A stretch of DNA of 64,000 nt from Candidatus Melainabacteria bacterium (lineage in GTDB: Bacteria; Cyanobacteriota; Vampirovibrionia; Obscuribacterales; Obscuribacteraceae). The notes under the pieces were generated by a model. The model had not been told where the DNA came from. It did no database searches and saw nothing but the letters and a program-made list of their open reading frames with translations. Position 1 is the first letter of the stretch; each line of letters begins with the position of its first letter. Position numbers and translations under genes: made by a program. Below are positions 40,164 to 49,599 of this stretch, piece after piece. Location of the stretch: contig JACRFZ010000031.1 in NCBI GenBank assembly GCA_016212515.1, positions 1 through 64,000 of the forward strand. Direction: 5' to 3'.

Positions 40164-41426
40164 TCAGTGGAGCTTGTCCATGGCCTGGTCTACGGAAGTT
40201 TGGTACTCACGGCAATACTTGAGCAGTGAAATCGCCTGATCGCCGCTCAAGGCGTCCAGGCGCACCAGGTAGAGCAGCCGTGCTGCTGCCAGGGCGCACT
40301 TTTCGTCGATGATTTGTTTGTCCACCAGGGCGGCCAGGTATTCCATGAAGGGCGCGTTCTCGGAGAGCGATAATCTGATGGGTACGATCAGACTCTCCTG
40401 GGTTATGCCTGAATAGCAGAGCACGCGATCCAGGCTGTCGAAGTCGCTGTCATCCAGGACCATGGCTGCCACTTCGCCCATGGCTACGTCGGAATCCTGA
40501 CCGTTTGTTACAACTCGACGTACTATTGCCGGCACATGCTCATCTGCCAGTCTGCCTTTTCTGACAAGCTCTTTGATCATAAGCGCTTTTTCAAGGGCCT
40601 CTTCCTTGATTTGTCCCATGGAGACAAGCTCCTGTCCCAGGGGGGTGCCCCGGAGCAAGCTCAATTCCAGGGCTGATATGACAGCGTTGCGCGGCACCAA
40701 TCCGCACTGAGTCAAAAGTTCACCCAGTCTTACCTGCAGAGCTTCTTCCGGTATTGATTTGTTGTGGAACTCGAGGGCATCCTGAAAACTCATGCTCTTG
40801 CGGTAGCAACTGGTCAAAATCAAAACCAGCTCGTCTTTGTGAAAGTAGCCTTCCCGTTCGTAGACCTGGGCGCAAAGAGCGGCCATCACCGACTCGGGAT
40901 TTACCACACCGGCATGGGTGATGACCCGACCGAGGGGCAGACCGGTTTCGTTGGCGGTGGCCTGGTAAGATTTGAGCTCACCGCTTTCCAAAATTCCCGA
41001 AAGAATCAGCAGTTCCGAGAGAGGGGTGTAGCTATTCTTGGGTCTCACGGCCTGGACCTGTCCGGCTGAACTCATGACCGCCAGCGCTTGCTCCAGTTCG
41101 ATGCCTTCTTTGAAGGCTCGGTACAAGGCCTGGGCTACCTGCTCTTCGTCAAAAACGTCCTGCCTGACAACAAAAGCGGCGTCTTTTGCGAGTTTTGCCG
41201 TTTTTTCGTTGATGTAGCCGTTCATGGTCAGCATTTTCAGCACGTCCATGCCCGTTTGCCTGGCCATTTGCTGCGCTTCGCCGAGTTGTTCGGGGCTGAT
41301 AATTGTGGACATTTGCAGCAGCACGGAACCCAGATTGTAGCCCCCCGATTTTACCTGTGTCTCGCCGCCCGCCCTGCTGGAGGACGATTTGGCGGCTTTG
41401 TCATGGGAGCGCGAATGCTCGTTCAT
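40164..41426 (-). CDS. Repeat protein resembling the GspE N-terminal domain
   Basis: About 420 residues from the ATG at 41426. Soluble, helical, with at least three loosely repeated modules of about 80 residues that share L-x-x-x-G-x-(I/V)-x-x-x-x-L-x-x-A and a later G-x-x-L-G-x-x-L (for instance LLILSGILESGELKSYQATA and LGELLTQCGLVPRNAVISAL). The pattern recalls the N-terminal domain of type II secretion/type IV pilus ATPases (MshEN, a cyclic-di-GMP-binding fold), but the ATPase itself is missing. A stand-alone ligand-binding protein is possible; this is inference. Confidence 0.55.
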   Translation of the reverse strand: MNEHSRSHDKAAKSSSSRAGGETQVKSGGYNLGSVLLQMSTIISPEQLGEAQQMARQTGMDVLKMLTMNGYINEKTAKLAKDAAFVVRQDVFDEEQVAQALYRAFKEGIELEQALAVMSSAGQVQAVRPKNSYTPLSELLILSGILESGELKSYQATANETGLPLGRVITHAGVVNPESVMAALCAQVYEREGYFHKDELVLILTSCYRKSMSFQDALEFHNKSIPEEALQVRLGELLTQCGLVPRNAVISALELSLLRGTPLGQELVSMGQIKEEALEKALMIKELVRKGRLADEHVPAIVRRVVTNGQDSDVAMGEVAAMVLDDSDFDSLDRVLCYSGITQESLIVPIRLSLSENAPFMEYLAALVDKQIIDEKCALAAARLLYLVRLDALSGDQAISLLKYCREYQTSVDQAMDKLH

Positions 41427-41656
41427 CAATTGGCCTGACTGAAAAGGCTCGAATGCATTTGCTTCGGGGTGGAGGCTGTGCTGACAGGGGGGTAGCGTCT
41501 CTAAGGTTATGTTCCACGTTTGAACTATTTTGCCAGATAAGTTCTGCAATGAATGTTCACGCTACTTAACCTTGTCAAGGGAGAGTGTTCGTGTTTATCT
41601 GGGATAATCAGGCTTTATAGCCTCGGGCAGCAGTATTACCAGTGAAGGAACGGTCG

Positions 41657-43234
41657 ATGTCGACGAAAAAAGCCGTAATCATAGGAGCCGGACCGGCTGG
41701 TATTACGGCAGCCTATGAACTCGTCAAAAGGACCGACGTCAAGCCTGTCATTGTTGAGAAGTGCGATGTCATAGGCGGTTTGGCTCGCACTATGGATTAC
41801 AAGGGTAATCGCCTTGACATAGGACCCCATCGCTTCTTTTCCAAGTCCGATCGAGTTATGGACTGGTGGCTCTCGATGATGCCCTTGCAACCGGTTTCGG
41901 GCGGTTCCGTGGAAATTACCTATCACAACAAGACGCGCAGTATCAGTGCCGGTGAGGCTGGTTCCGGCTTGGCCGAGGCTGACAACGTGTTAATGACACT
42001 TTCTCGCCAGACGCGAATTTATTATTTGCGCAAGTTCTTTGATTATCCCATCAGTCTGAAGGTCAGCACTTTTGCCAATTTAGGTCTGGTACGCACCATC
42101 AAGATCGGTTGCAGCTATTTGAAGGCCGCCGCTTTTCCAATTAAGCCCGAGCAAAACCTGGAGCAGTTCATCACCAACCGCTTCGGCAAGGAACTCTACC
42201 TCACCTTCTTCAAAGACTATACCGAGAAAGTCTGGGGTATTTCTTGCTCTAAAATAAGTGCGGCCTGGGGAGCTCAGCGTATCAAGGGTCTGTCCATCAC
42301 CAGGGCGGTCTGGCATGCCCTCAAGAAAATCCTGGGACCGGTTACCGATATCCGGCAGAAGCAAACGGAAACTTCTCTGGTAGAACAGTTCCTCTATCCG
42401 CGGGAGGGCACTGGTTCCATGTGGCAGGAGGCCTTGCGCAAAGCTACCGACGGCGGCGGAGAAGTGCTGCTCAATCAGGATGTGGTCAAGATAAACACCA
42501 GCGGCAACAAGGTGACATCCATTGAGGTAAAGGATAACCTTACCGGTCAAATCAGCACCATATCCGGTGATTACTTCTTTTCCAGTATGCCGATTCGCGA
42601 ACTGGTTCAAAAGCTGGATGCTCCGGTGCCGGCTGATGCCAGAGAAATAGCTGATGGTCTCGTTTACCGTGATTTCATTGCCGTTGGCCTGCTGGTCAAG
42701 AAGCTGAAGGTGAAAGACGAAAGAGGTGGAGACAAGCTCATCGCCGACAACTGGATTTATGTGCAAGAAAATGATGTGCTGATTGGTCGCCTGCAGATCT
42801 ACAATAACTGGGGCCCTCGCATGGTAGCCGACCCTGATACGGTTTGGCTCGGGCTGGAATACTTTTGCAACGATACCGATGAGATCTGGGCCTGGCCCGA
42901 CGACAAGTTGAAAGAGCTTGGTGCAATCGAACTGGATAAGATAGGCATAATCGACAAGAGCGATGTGCTCGATGCCATGGTGGTGCGGATGCCCAAAACT
43001 TATCCCGGCTATTTCGGAACTTATGATCGCTTTGATGAATTGCGCAAATACATCGATACTTTCGAGAATCTTTTTCTTGTCGGCCGAAACGGCATGCACA
43101 AGTACAATAATCAAGACCACTCGATGCTAACGGCCATGGTGGCGGTGGACAATATCGCCGGTGGTATCACAACCAAAGACAATATTTGGGATGTCAATAC
43201 CGAGATGGAATACCACGAGGAAAAGCAGAGCTGA
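41657..43234 (+). CDS. FAD-dependent oxidoreductase (UDP-galactopyranose-mutase / amine-oxidase-like)
   Basis: 525 residues from the ATG at 41657 (AAGGA seven bases before). Dinucleotide fold at the start: [16 protein letters not shown], then the Glu that holds the ribose ([15 protein letters not shown]), and [12 protein letters not shown], which is typical of the NAD(P)/FAD-dependent oxidoreductases found in polysaccharide gene clusters. A C-terminal [20 protein letters not shown] closes the FAD site. It may isomerise or oxidise a sugar nucleotide or lipid-linked sugar. True UDP-galactopyranose mutase is possible but shorter (about 380-400 residues). Neighbouring glycosyltransferases at 49-61 kb fit a glycan role. 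Confidence 0.78.
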   Translation: MSTKKAVIIGAGPAGITAAYELVKRTDVKPVIVEKCDVIGGLARTMDYKGNRLDIGPHRFFSKSDRVMDWWLSMMPLQPVSGGSVEITYHNKTRSISAGEAGSGLAEADNVLMTLSRQTRIYYLRKFFDYPISLKVSTFANLGLVRTIKIGCSYLKAAAFPIKPEQNLEQFITNRFGKELYLTFFKDYTEKVWGISCSKISAAWGAQRIKGLSITRAVWHALKKILGPVTDIRQKQTETSLVEQFLYPREGTGSMWQEALRKATDGGGEVLLNQDVVKINTSGNKVTSIEVKDNLTGQISTISGDYFFSSMPIRELVQKLDAPVPADAREIADGLVYRDFIAVGLLVKKLKVKDERGGDKLIADNWIYVQENDVLIGRLQIYNNWGPRMVADPDTVWLGLEYFCNDTDEIWAWPDDKLKELGAIELDKIGIIDKSDVLDAMVVRMPKTYPGYFGTYDRFDELRKYIDTFENLFLVGRNGMHKYNNQDHSMLTAMVAVDNIAGGITTKDNIWDVNTEMEYHEEKQS

Positions 43235-43238
43235 ACTC

Positions 43239-44579
43239 TCAGCGGCCTTTCAGTTCCCGGTCGGCCTTCTCGAGAGTTTTCTTGAGGCTTTGATAGAGTT
43301 TCTTATTGGCTTTCAGGGCACTGCTGTCGCGCATTTCCTGCAGTAGGCGCAAACCCCGTTCCGCCAGTTCCCCTTCACCATCGAGCATGAGGCAGGCTAC
43401 GGCAATTTGTGTTTCCGGCCTTTTGTCTTTAGCTAGAAGAGATTCGAACTTGAGATGCTCCAGTTCTTGCCTGGCAAGGGCTGCTCTCACGCTGGTCAGT
43501 TCTACCAACTTGCCGGTGGTATTGCTGAAGATATAAAAAATTGGGCGGCTGATGCCGGTTTCTCCAACGGCTTCCTTGATGATAATGCCCTTCTGCCCTA
43601 CGTCTTCCGAGGGCACCATGCTCACTCCCGTAAGGGTCTGAATCAACTGTCCGGCCTTGCCGTCGAAGGCCACGGTCAGGGCCTGCTGCCGGTCACCACT
43701 CTCTACCAGTAATACCAGCACTTGCTTGCCATTGAGGCTCCAGGCTCGACTTGTGACCAACCGTGGATTGGTTGCACCCTGGACGGTGGTGTAGAAGAAG
43801 GGAATTGGTTTGGTGCCCACTCTTCTTTGCACGCTGATTTGTAGCTCTACGGCGCTATTGTCAGGTTTCACCCGGGCCAGAGCCAAGACCTTGCCATCCG
43901 GGCTAGAGAAAGTCAGTTCGCTTTCTCTGACGATTTCGGGGCGAGAGAAGACTGCTTCGATAGCCGGCAACTCCGCAAATATCTCGCTCAGGGAAGAGGA
44001 TGGGCTGGTGACGGTGCTGTGCACAATTTGCACGAGGTCGTCTGTGAGCGGCTTGAAGAACCAGTAGTCGAGGAGATTGGCCAGTCCGCGTCTGCTTCCT
44101 TCCCCTGCCGGCTGGCAGCTAGACACTGTTTTGCTTAAGGTCCAAACTATGGCTACGTCTTTGTCGCCGAGGCGTTTGCTCAGTCCGCCGCTGCGCTTCT
44201 CGCCTGTGCCGGCGGCAGCTCTCAGGGTGGAGGGTCTGGGATTACCCGGGGGGATGAGTCCTTCCAGGGCGGTGATTTCCTCATCGGAGAGAGCCCGGCC
44301 TTCATCCCGTAGTAAACCCTTCAAAGTGGAAAAGAGTCTCCGGTCGGCCGGTTGGGGAGGCAGGGCTTCTATGGTGAGAATTGTTCCCGGCTTGTTGCCG
44401 CTCTTTTGCAGCACAACTCCGCGGTCCGAGGGCATTGAGCCATCCACCAGACTGGCCTGTGGCGGCAACTCCTGCCACTGAGATGAACCGCCGCCTGTTT
44501 CATATGGGCTGGCCGGCTGTCCGTTTAAGGACAGGGCCAGGATTGAAAGTAAGAAACCGGAAGCCGTCTTTGCTCTCAT
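43239..44579 (-). CDS. Exported protein of unknown function
   Basis: 446 residues with an N-terminal signal peptide (MRAKTASGFLLSILALSLNG). The mature part has a Ser/Gly-rich start, a middle with strand-like segments (ELTFSSPDGKVLALARVKPD, KQVLVLLVESGDRQQALTVA) and a helical C-terminus of about 90 residues that may contain Sel1/TPR-like units (IAVACLMLDGEGELAERGLR). No catalytic motif recognised. Its ATG overlaps the stop of the AhpD-family gene upstream by four bases, so the pair is translationally coupled. Confidence 0.65.
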   Translation of the reverse strand: MRAKTASGFLLSILALSLNGQPASPYETGGGSSQWQELPPQASLVDGSMPSDRGVVLQKSGNKPGTILTIEALPPQPADRRLFSTLKGLLRDEGRALSDEEITALEGLIPPGNPRPSTLRAAAGTGEKRSGGLSKRLGDKDVAIVWTLSKTVSSCQPAGEGSRRGLANLLDYWFFKPLTDDLVQIVHSTVTSPSSSLSEIFAELPAIEAVFSRPEIVRESELTFSSPDGKVLALARVKPDNSAVELQISVQRRVGTKPIPFFYTTVQGATNPRLVTSRAWSLNGKQVLVLLVESGDRQQALTVAFDGKAGQLIQTLTGVSMVPSEDVGQKGIIIKEAVGETGISRPIFYIFSNTTGKLVELTSVRAALARQELEHLKFESLLAKDKRPETQIAVACLMLDGEGELAERGLRLLQEMRDSSALKANKKLYQSLKKTLEKADRELKGR

Positions 44580-45172
44580 TGCGATTCTCTTTTAGGGCGC
44601 CCCACTCCCAGACCGTCGGCAACCCTATTTATGTAATTGAAGTAAGAAGCGATCAAGTTTACCTGCAGAACGGCCGTGTCGTCAAAACCGTTTTCTCTCA
44701 ACAGATCGACGTCTTCCTCTTGCATGAGCCAGGGTGTTCTCGTCAATTTTGCCACATAGTCGAGCATGGCGCGCTCTCTTTCAGAGAGCGCAGCTTTTGT
44801 GTAGTCTTGCTTGATGGCATTGGCCAGGGACTCATCCAGAGTCACCCGCCGAAGAAATTCGGCATGACTTTCTATTCAGTAAAAGCAGGAGTTAATTGAC
44901 GAAACCGTGGCTGCGATCATTTCATGCTCCCGCCTGGATAACGGTAAGTCTGGTGAAAGCAAAGTGCCGAGAGTTGAAAAAGTGTGGCGCAGGGTTTCAG
45001 GCAAGAGGCTGTGGGCCATGACAATGCCCGGACCGTCGCCGGTTGCTTCGGCATGGGCCAGGCTTTCTACCGGCGTGGCGTATTCCACGGGGTAGAGACC
45101 GGCTTGCGCTTCGATGGCGTTCAGTAACTGCGGTCCGGCCTCGGAAATCGGTACGGTCTTGATCCAGGTCAT
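44576..45172 (-). CDS. Peroxidase-related AhpD-family protein with in-frame TGA at the CxxC site (candidate selenoprotein)
   Basis: Read through one TGA (44876-44878) the frame gives 198 residues, the normal size of the peroxidase-related branch of the AhpD/CMD family. The first part ends REHEMIAATVSSINSCFY, then TGA as codon 99, then IESHAEFLRRVT and a full C-terminal half (LTRTPWLMQEEDVDLLRE, SYFNYINRVADGLGVGRP). Relatives have C-x-x-C-x-x-x-H here, so the TGA replaces the second, resolving Cys (Cys96-F-Y-TGA-I-E-S-His103). The rest of the frame is undamaged and its stop overlaps the next start. Two readings fit: selenocysteine insertion, giving a CxxU redox site, or a nonsense mutation or sequencing error. 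Stem-loops directly after the TGA favour the first. TGA is an ordinary stop in other genes here. Confidence 0.7.
44829..44869 (-). promoter_or_regulatory. Candidate bacterial SECIS region after the in-frame TGA
   Basis: Counting from the base after TGA: AGUCA (7-11) and UGACU (32-36) enclose GCCGAA (13-18) / UUCGGC (23-28), a strong stem with loop UUUC (44840-44869). A competing hairpin GACUC-UGGAU-GAGUC (33-47; 44829-44843) has a GG in its loop, with the loop beginning 37 bases after the TGA. That agrees with the bacterial SECIS rule of a small loop with a G in its first two positions, at the far edge of the allowed distance. Not proven. Confidence 0.45.
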
Positions 45173-45245
45173 GTTTCTCTCTACCTCCTTATAGTCCGCC
45201 TCGGCAAAAGTTTCCTTGCCGGAGACAGTGTATGGAAGGTAAATT

Positions 45246-45686
45246 TTAGCGCGTCTTCAGGATGGAAAGGTGTAAGTCCAGTTTTGCCAGGGCTGTCGTC
45301 AGTGGCTCAAGCATATTTTTGGCTTCCAGAGCGAGGATGTCCCTTTCAAGAATGAAGAGACGGGCTGGTCCTACGGTTTTGATTGCTTTCAGGGTTTGCC
45401 GCAGGCAGGCTTGGGCTCGCTCGGAGTCGTCCCCGGCACCAGGTTCCAGCTCAATAACGAGTTCGTCGCGACGGTTCTGGCGGCTTCCTTCTTCCTGCAA
45501 GGCCAGGCTGTGGGCCCGGCGCAGGGCGTCTCTTTTGGCGGGCAGTTCAACGATGCAGTCAGCCGGCATGGGCATGTCGAAGAACTCGGGTAGCGGCTGC
45601 AGGCTATTGACGAAGAAGATGAGTAGGTCCGGTGTCTGGTAGGGACCTGTACTTGCCTGCGAAACCGGCGCTTGGCTGAAAGTCAT
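45246..45686 (-). CDS. Small protein downstream of the thioredoxin/YD-like giant
   Basis: About 146 residues from the ATG at 45686, with GAGGA seven bases before. Soluble; alpha/beta look, with acidic and hydrophobic helices (ERAQACLRQTLKAIKTVGPA, KNMLEPLTTALAKLDLHLSI). No family recognised. It starts 11 bases after the stop of the 1237-residue gene, so the two are surely co-transcribed. A partner or chaperone, or an immunity-like protein for the giant, would suit the arrangement, but nothing in the sequence proves it. Confidence 0.65.
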   Translation of the reverse strand: MTFSQAPVSQASTGPYQTPDLLIFFVNSLQPLPEFFDMPMPADCIVELPAKRDALRRAHSLALQEEGSRQNRRDELVIELEPGAGDDSERAQACLRQTLKAIKTVGPARLFILERDILALEAKNMLEPLTTALAKLDLHLSILKTR

Positions 45687-45696
45687 GGCACTGTCC

Positions 45697-48600
45697 TCAA
45701 TAGCTGGGGCGTGAGTTTTCTTTGGTATCACTGGGGAAGGGTTTGCCGAAACGGTTGATTGAAGGTGTCAACTCCACTTTCTCTTTAATGGTGCGGTGCA
45801 GTTCCGGGATGGTTACCCAGCCATCCATTCTTTCACCGTGCTGGTTGTCGAGCAGGATGATGGTATCACCGGCGGCGTTCTTGCCAACGTCGTGAATGGT
45901 TTGCACATGGGCACCTCCGATGGTGGGTACCCCCATGGGCAGCATACCGTCTTGCTTGGCCTTGATCAGTCTTTGAGCGTCGGGCAGGTCATAGACCCAG
46001 GGCTGATTTTCTAGCTTGTAGGGGCCGGCTACATAGGGCATGGGATTCTTCAGGAGCATTTTGGAGGCATTGATGTTGTCCTCCACGGTCAGGTTGGGAC
46101 CGCTATCTTCCTTGCCTACATATTGTCCTTTGCCGTTGCGCAGGCGGTCTTCGCCCACGGTTCTGGTCATCTGCACCAACTGTCCGTTGTGATACTCGTT
46201 GCTGGTGACCTTCTGTGAAGGCACCATCACATAATTCCAATCGCGCCTCGATTCAACCTGTTTTTGTCCGTTCACGGTGCTCTCTTTGTCCATGCGACCG
46301 GTCTCATACATGGCGTTGATCAGGCTCATTTGCACAAGTTGGCTGGATATGTTGCGCAGTTTATCGCTTGGTTTATCGATGTTGTATGCTTTCTCGTCGT
46401 CTCCCGGCTTGAGGGCATCCCTGGGTGGAGTACAGGTCTCGCCCGCAGCATTGGTCCACTTGCCGGCGGTGGCTACGTCTTTGACCAACTGGGTGTAAGC
46501 TTCCGGGTGTCTGGCGGCAGTGAAAATCTCGACGGTGGTTATGTTACAAGTGGGATGGGCACCCTGGTCGATTTGCATGGGATTGCCTATGTTGTGAAGG
46601 GCGGTTTCCGCCAGTTGGTTTAGTTCCTCCCGGGAATAAAGAGGGCTTTTCAGTTCCTGGTCTAATAGGGCTCGAATATTGTCGAGTGATTTGACCAGAT
46701 TCTCTTCCTTGACGCCCCACTTGGACGAGTTTTTCTCCAGGTCCTGGACGAAGCGATCTACCCTTTCCGTGTTCATTTTTTGCGAACGGGCTGCGTTCAA
46801 GAGGTCTTCCTTGGCTTCCTGCAAATTGTCCGAGCTGAGTGCCAATTCGCCGGTTGCAATCTTCTCCAGATCTTCGGCTCTGGCCGTGCGAGTTTGCTCC
46901 TGGTTCTTGTTTCTGTACTGATAGTTGCCGGCGGCGTCCGGTAGGTTTTCAATGATTCTCTCTTTCGCCTTGGCGCTAACGTCTTGGGCTCTGGAGCCGG
47001 TTTGACCACTCTCGTCCAGGGTGAAGACATTACTTGTGCCCTGGCGCGTGAAGCTTCGCTGCTTCTCCGCCCCACCACTGCCTGTGGTGAAGCTCTCCTT
47101 GATGGTCTTTAGTTTTTCCCCGTCGTAGGTAAACTCACGTTTGGCGCCTGAGGGAAAGCTTACTTGCAGGAGGCGACCATCGGGGTCAAGTTCCGTGGTT
47201 CTGGTGAGTCCTTCTTTCACCAGGTTGCCGTTGCCCCGTTTGTATTCTATGGTACCGTCATTGGTTACTTTCAACTCCTGTTTGTCATTCTTTTCTCCCT
47301 TGACGGAGAGGGTCTCAACCTTGCCTTTGTCTCCCTTGCCTCCTTTGCGCTCGGTGGTGACTGATGCAATTTCTCCGTCTTCCCATTTGATACTGCGCTT
47401 ATCTCCTTTCTCATTTGTCAGTTCGGCGATCCTCCCTTGCGTATCCAGTTTTCTGGTAATGCCGTTTTCGGTGAGCGCTCTGGAGCCGTCTTTGTAACGT
47501 GTTTGCAGGACGCCCTCTTTGTCTGTGAAGGAGAGCGTGCCGTCAGCTTGCAAGGTCATGTTCTTGCGAACTTCCCCCGGGAAGGCCGGATTGGTAAAGG
47601 TGTCGCCCTTCCTTGCCCACTTGCTGGCCTCTACCAGTATGCCGCCCTCCATACGGGTTTCTATCAGTTCGTTGAGGGTGCTGCCCTGGTAGCGTCCGGT
47701 CAGGGTGCTGCCGTCACTGAGGGTGGCGGTCAGCTTGTTTGGCCAGATCCCGCTTGCTTCTCGCTTCTGCCGCTCTTCCTCGCTGAGGGCTCGGCTGCTC
47801 GCATCTAGATGAGAGAGGTCTTTGCTGCCATCGCCGGTGGTGAGAATGCCGTTCTTGCTCATTTCGATGGCGCCGCTCCAATGGCCCGTGAGCTGACCTT
47901 GTTCGTAAATGGCGTAGGAAGATATTTCATGGCCGTCCTTCTTCACTACCGAACCATCGGAATATTTGTTATTGCCGACAAAACGAAACTCGCGCTCGCC
48001 GTTGACGGTGAAGGAGGTGACTCTGTCTGGTTTATCTTTGTCCTCGTATTTGAACTCCCTCACTGTTTTGCCGTCGGCGGATGTACTTTTGACTACCTGG
48101 CCTGCCTCATTTCTCTCGTAACTACCTTCTTCCAGCTTGATCGTTTTAGTCGGCACCGTGCCGTTGTCGCCGCTGTTTGCAGCAGGCACCTCGGTGTTGT
48201 CGGCTTTCTTCTTCTGACTGTCCTGGTATTGCACTAACTGTATTTTGTCGCCTGCCGTGCTACTCTGATTGGCCGTCAGACCCTCTTTCTCTCTCAGTTT
48301 CATTTGACTCTCGCTGAGCAGATTGGCGCCGGCGTCCTTGTACTGCGCCTGGCTTTCGCCTTCCGGATGAATACCGAAAAGACCGGAGCGGGTCATTGTC
48401 AGATTGCCCTTCCAGTTGCCCAGATCTTCTACCAGCTCCTTGCCTTGTATGCGGCTCAGATGAAAGTTGTTGCCTTCAGTGCGGCGAAATTCCACATCAT
48501 TGATACGGGCCGTGGCCACTTCCAGTGATTCCCCGCTATAGGTTATTTCTCGCTTCAGTGTGCCGTCGGCTGACTTTGTCGATGTGACTCTGCCGTTCCG

Positions 48601-49410
48601 GTCGACCTTGTATTCTCCCTCCTCCCTTTTAATGAGAACTTCAGTTGGCTTCTCCTCCTTACTTTTGGTTTCAAGTTTTTCTTGCGGAGCTTTGTTCTGC
48701 TCCATGGTCTTTTTCAACTTGCTGCTTTCAGCTAGAAAGTTGTTGAACCAGGCCCGGCCCTCCGCCTGTCCTTGCGGGAAACCCGACATATCTATGCTTT
48801 CGCCGAGGGGCTTGCCGTCTTTGTTCAGGGCCATGAGTTTTACGTAGGGCACACCGGTTATTTCCTCCGGTTTGATGCCCAGTTCTTTTAGTATCTGCTT
48901 TTGCTCCTTCACAAGAGCCTGGTCGGCCGCTGAAAGCTTAGATGGATCGCTATTCAATTTATCGATGTCCAGCTTTACCACTTTCGCCTTGCCGGCCAGT
49001 TCTTTTTCGCTTGCATGTAATTCCCGACCCAGGGCCCGGCAGGGTCCGCACCAGGAGGCGCCCACATCCACAAGTAGGGGCACTCCCTCTTTCAGTGCTT
49101 GCTCTCTGGCTTGCTTGAGTTCGCCGTTTTCATAAAGGTCTTTGGCGGCAGAATCTGCTTTTTGCCCGGGATAGGTGAGAGTTCTCTCCGATACCAGGTC
49201 CAGCGCTGGAACAAAGGGCGTGGCCGTATCGCCGCCTGTATTTCCGGCAGGTTTCAGCGCCGTTAGTTGCAGAGCCCGGTCATCCGTCACGGGGCTGAAG
49301 TCCAGGGGCTTTAACGGTGCTTGGTCCGGCTGCTCTGGCAGTTCTTTATCTGCGGGTCTTTCCGGTGCGGCGGCTGACGCTTTCTCTTTTTCTTGCTCGA
49401 AGCTGGACAT
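45697..49410 (-). CDS. Giant thioredoxin / YD-like repeat / cysteine-peptidase-like protein
   Basis: 1237 residues, no signal peptide. Residues 1-85 are disordered, rich in Pro, Glu and Ala. Residues 90-235 are a thioredoxin domain (GASWCGPCRALGRELHA, Cys121 and Cys124, cis-Pro in GVPYVKLMAL). From 265 to about 800 come repeated beta-hairpin units with D-x-x-G-R-(V/I/L)-x-x and R-E-x-x-Y/W-(E/D/S)-(G/D)-x-x-L, like RHS/YD repeats or MORN-type antitoxin repeats (FPSGAKREFTYDGEKLKTI). The last 330 residues look like a papain/calpain-fold protease: Cys955 in DQGAHPTCNITTVEIFTA, His1168 in IGGAHVQTIHDV, Asp/Asn in ILLDNQHGE. Domain calls after the thioredoxin are by pattern. No ordinary family has this order. 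Confidence 0.72.
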   Translation of the reverse strand: MSSFEQEKEKASAAAPERPADKELPEQPDQAPLKPLDFSPVTDDRALQLTALKPAGNTGGDTATPFVPALDLVSERTLTYPGQKADSAAKDLYENGELKQAREQALKEGVPLLVDVGASWCGPCRALGRELHASEKELAGKAKVVKLDIDKLNSDPSKLSAADQALVKEQKQILKELGIKPEEITGVPYVKLMALNKDGKPLGESIDMSGFPQGQAEGRAWFNNFLAESSKLKKTMEQNKAPQEKLETKSKEEKPTEVLIKREEGEYKVDRNGRVTSTKSADGTLKREITYSGESLEVATARINDVEFRRTEGNNFHLSRIQGKELVEDLGNWKGNLTMTRSGLFGIHPEGESQAQYKDAGANLLSESQMKLREKEGLTANQSSTAGDKIQLVQYQDSQKKKADNTEVPAANSGDNGTVPTKTIKLEEGSYERNEAGQVVKSTSADGKTVREFKYEDKDKPDRVTSFTVNGEREFRFVGNNKYSDGSVVKKDGHEISSYAIYEQGQLTGHWSGAIEMSKNGILTTGDGSKDLSHLDASSRALSEEERQKREASGIWPNKLTATLSDGSTLTGRYQGSTLNELIETRMEGGILVEASKWARKGDTFTNPAFPGEVRKNMTLQADGTLSFTDKEGVLQTRYKDGSRALTENGITRKLDTQGRIAELTNEKGDKRSIKWEDGEIASVTTERKGGKGDKGKVETLSVKGEKNDKQELKVTNDGTIEYKRGNGNLVKEGLTRTTELDPDGRLLQVSFPSGAKREFTYDGEKLKTIKESFTTGSGGAEKQRSFTRQGTSNVFTLDESGQTGSRAQDVSAKAKERIIENLPDAAGNYQYRNKNQEQTRTARAEDLEKIATGELALSSDNLQEAKEDLLNAARSQKMNTERVDRFVQDLEKNSSKWGVKEENLVKSLDNIRALLDQELKSPLYSREELNQLAETALHNIGNPMQIDQGAHPTCNITTVEIFTAARHPEAYTQLVKDVATAGKWTNAAGETCTPPRDALKPGDDEKAYNIDKPSDKLRNISSQLVQMSLINAMYETGRMDKESTVNGQKQVESRRDWNYVMVPSQKVTSNEYHNGQLVQMTRTVGEDRLRNGKGQYVGKEDSGPNLTVEDNINASKMLLKNPMPYVAGPYKLENQPWVYDLPDAQRLIKAKQDGMLPMGVPTIGGAHVQTIHDVGKNAAGDTIILLDNQHGERMDGWVTIPELHRTIKEKVELTPSINRFGKPFPSDTKENSRPSY

Positions 49411-49599
49411 GGCTATCCTCTACTGGGGCGCTGGAAGAAGATTCTCAAAGGCTTTTTCAAACTGATTTAAGTCTGACTTTCACCAACACTAGGGGGTAAA
49501 TGTTTCAAAGTGGTTGCTTGTTGCGTGGCCTTGCCTGCCTTGAGCCCTTGCCGGGTGGTGTATCATGGGTGAAAGTTCCCCACCCCGGCCAGACCTGCG

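Noticed and set aside
42080-43120. Long minus-strand open frame of 346 codons opposite the FAD oxidoreductase
   Set aside because: It is the mirror of a well-supported gene with a dinucleotide fold; it has no ribosome site and odd composition.
44876-44878. General reassignment of TGA in this genome
   Set aside because: Many genes here end cleanly in TGA at the expected length (for example aceBA and scpB), so TGA is a normal stop.
44876-45172. Treating the AhpD-family gene as two separate small genes
   Set aside because: Both halves align to one family member in the same frame; only a TGA divides them, so one gene with recoding or one nonsense mutation explains them better.
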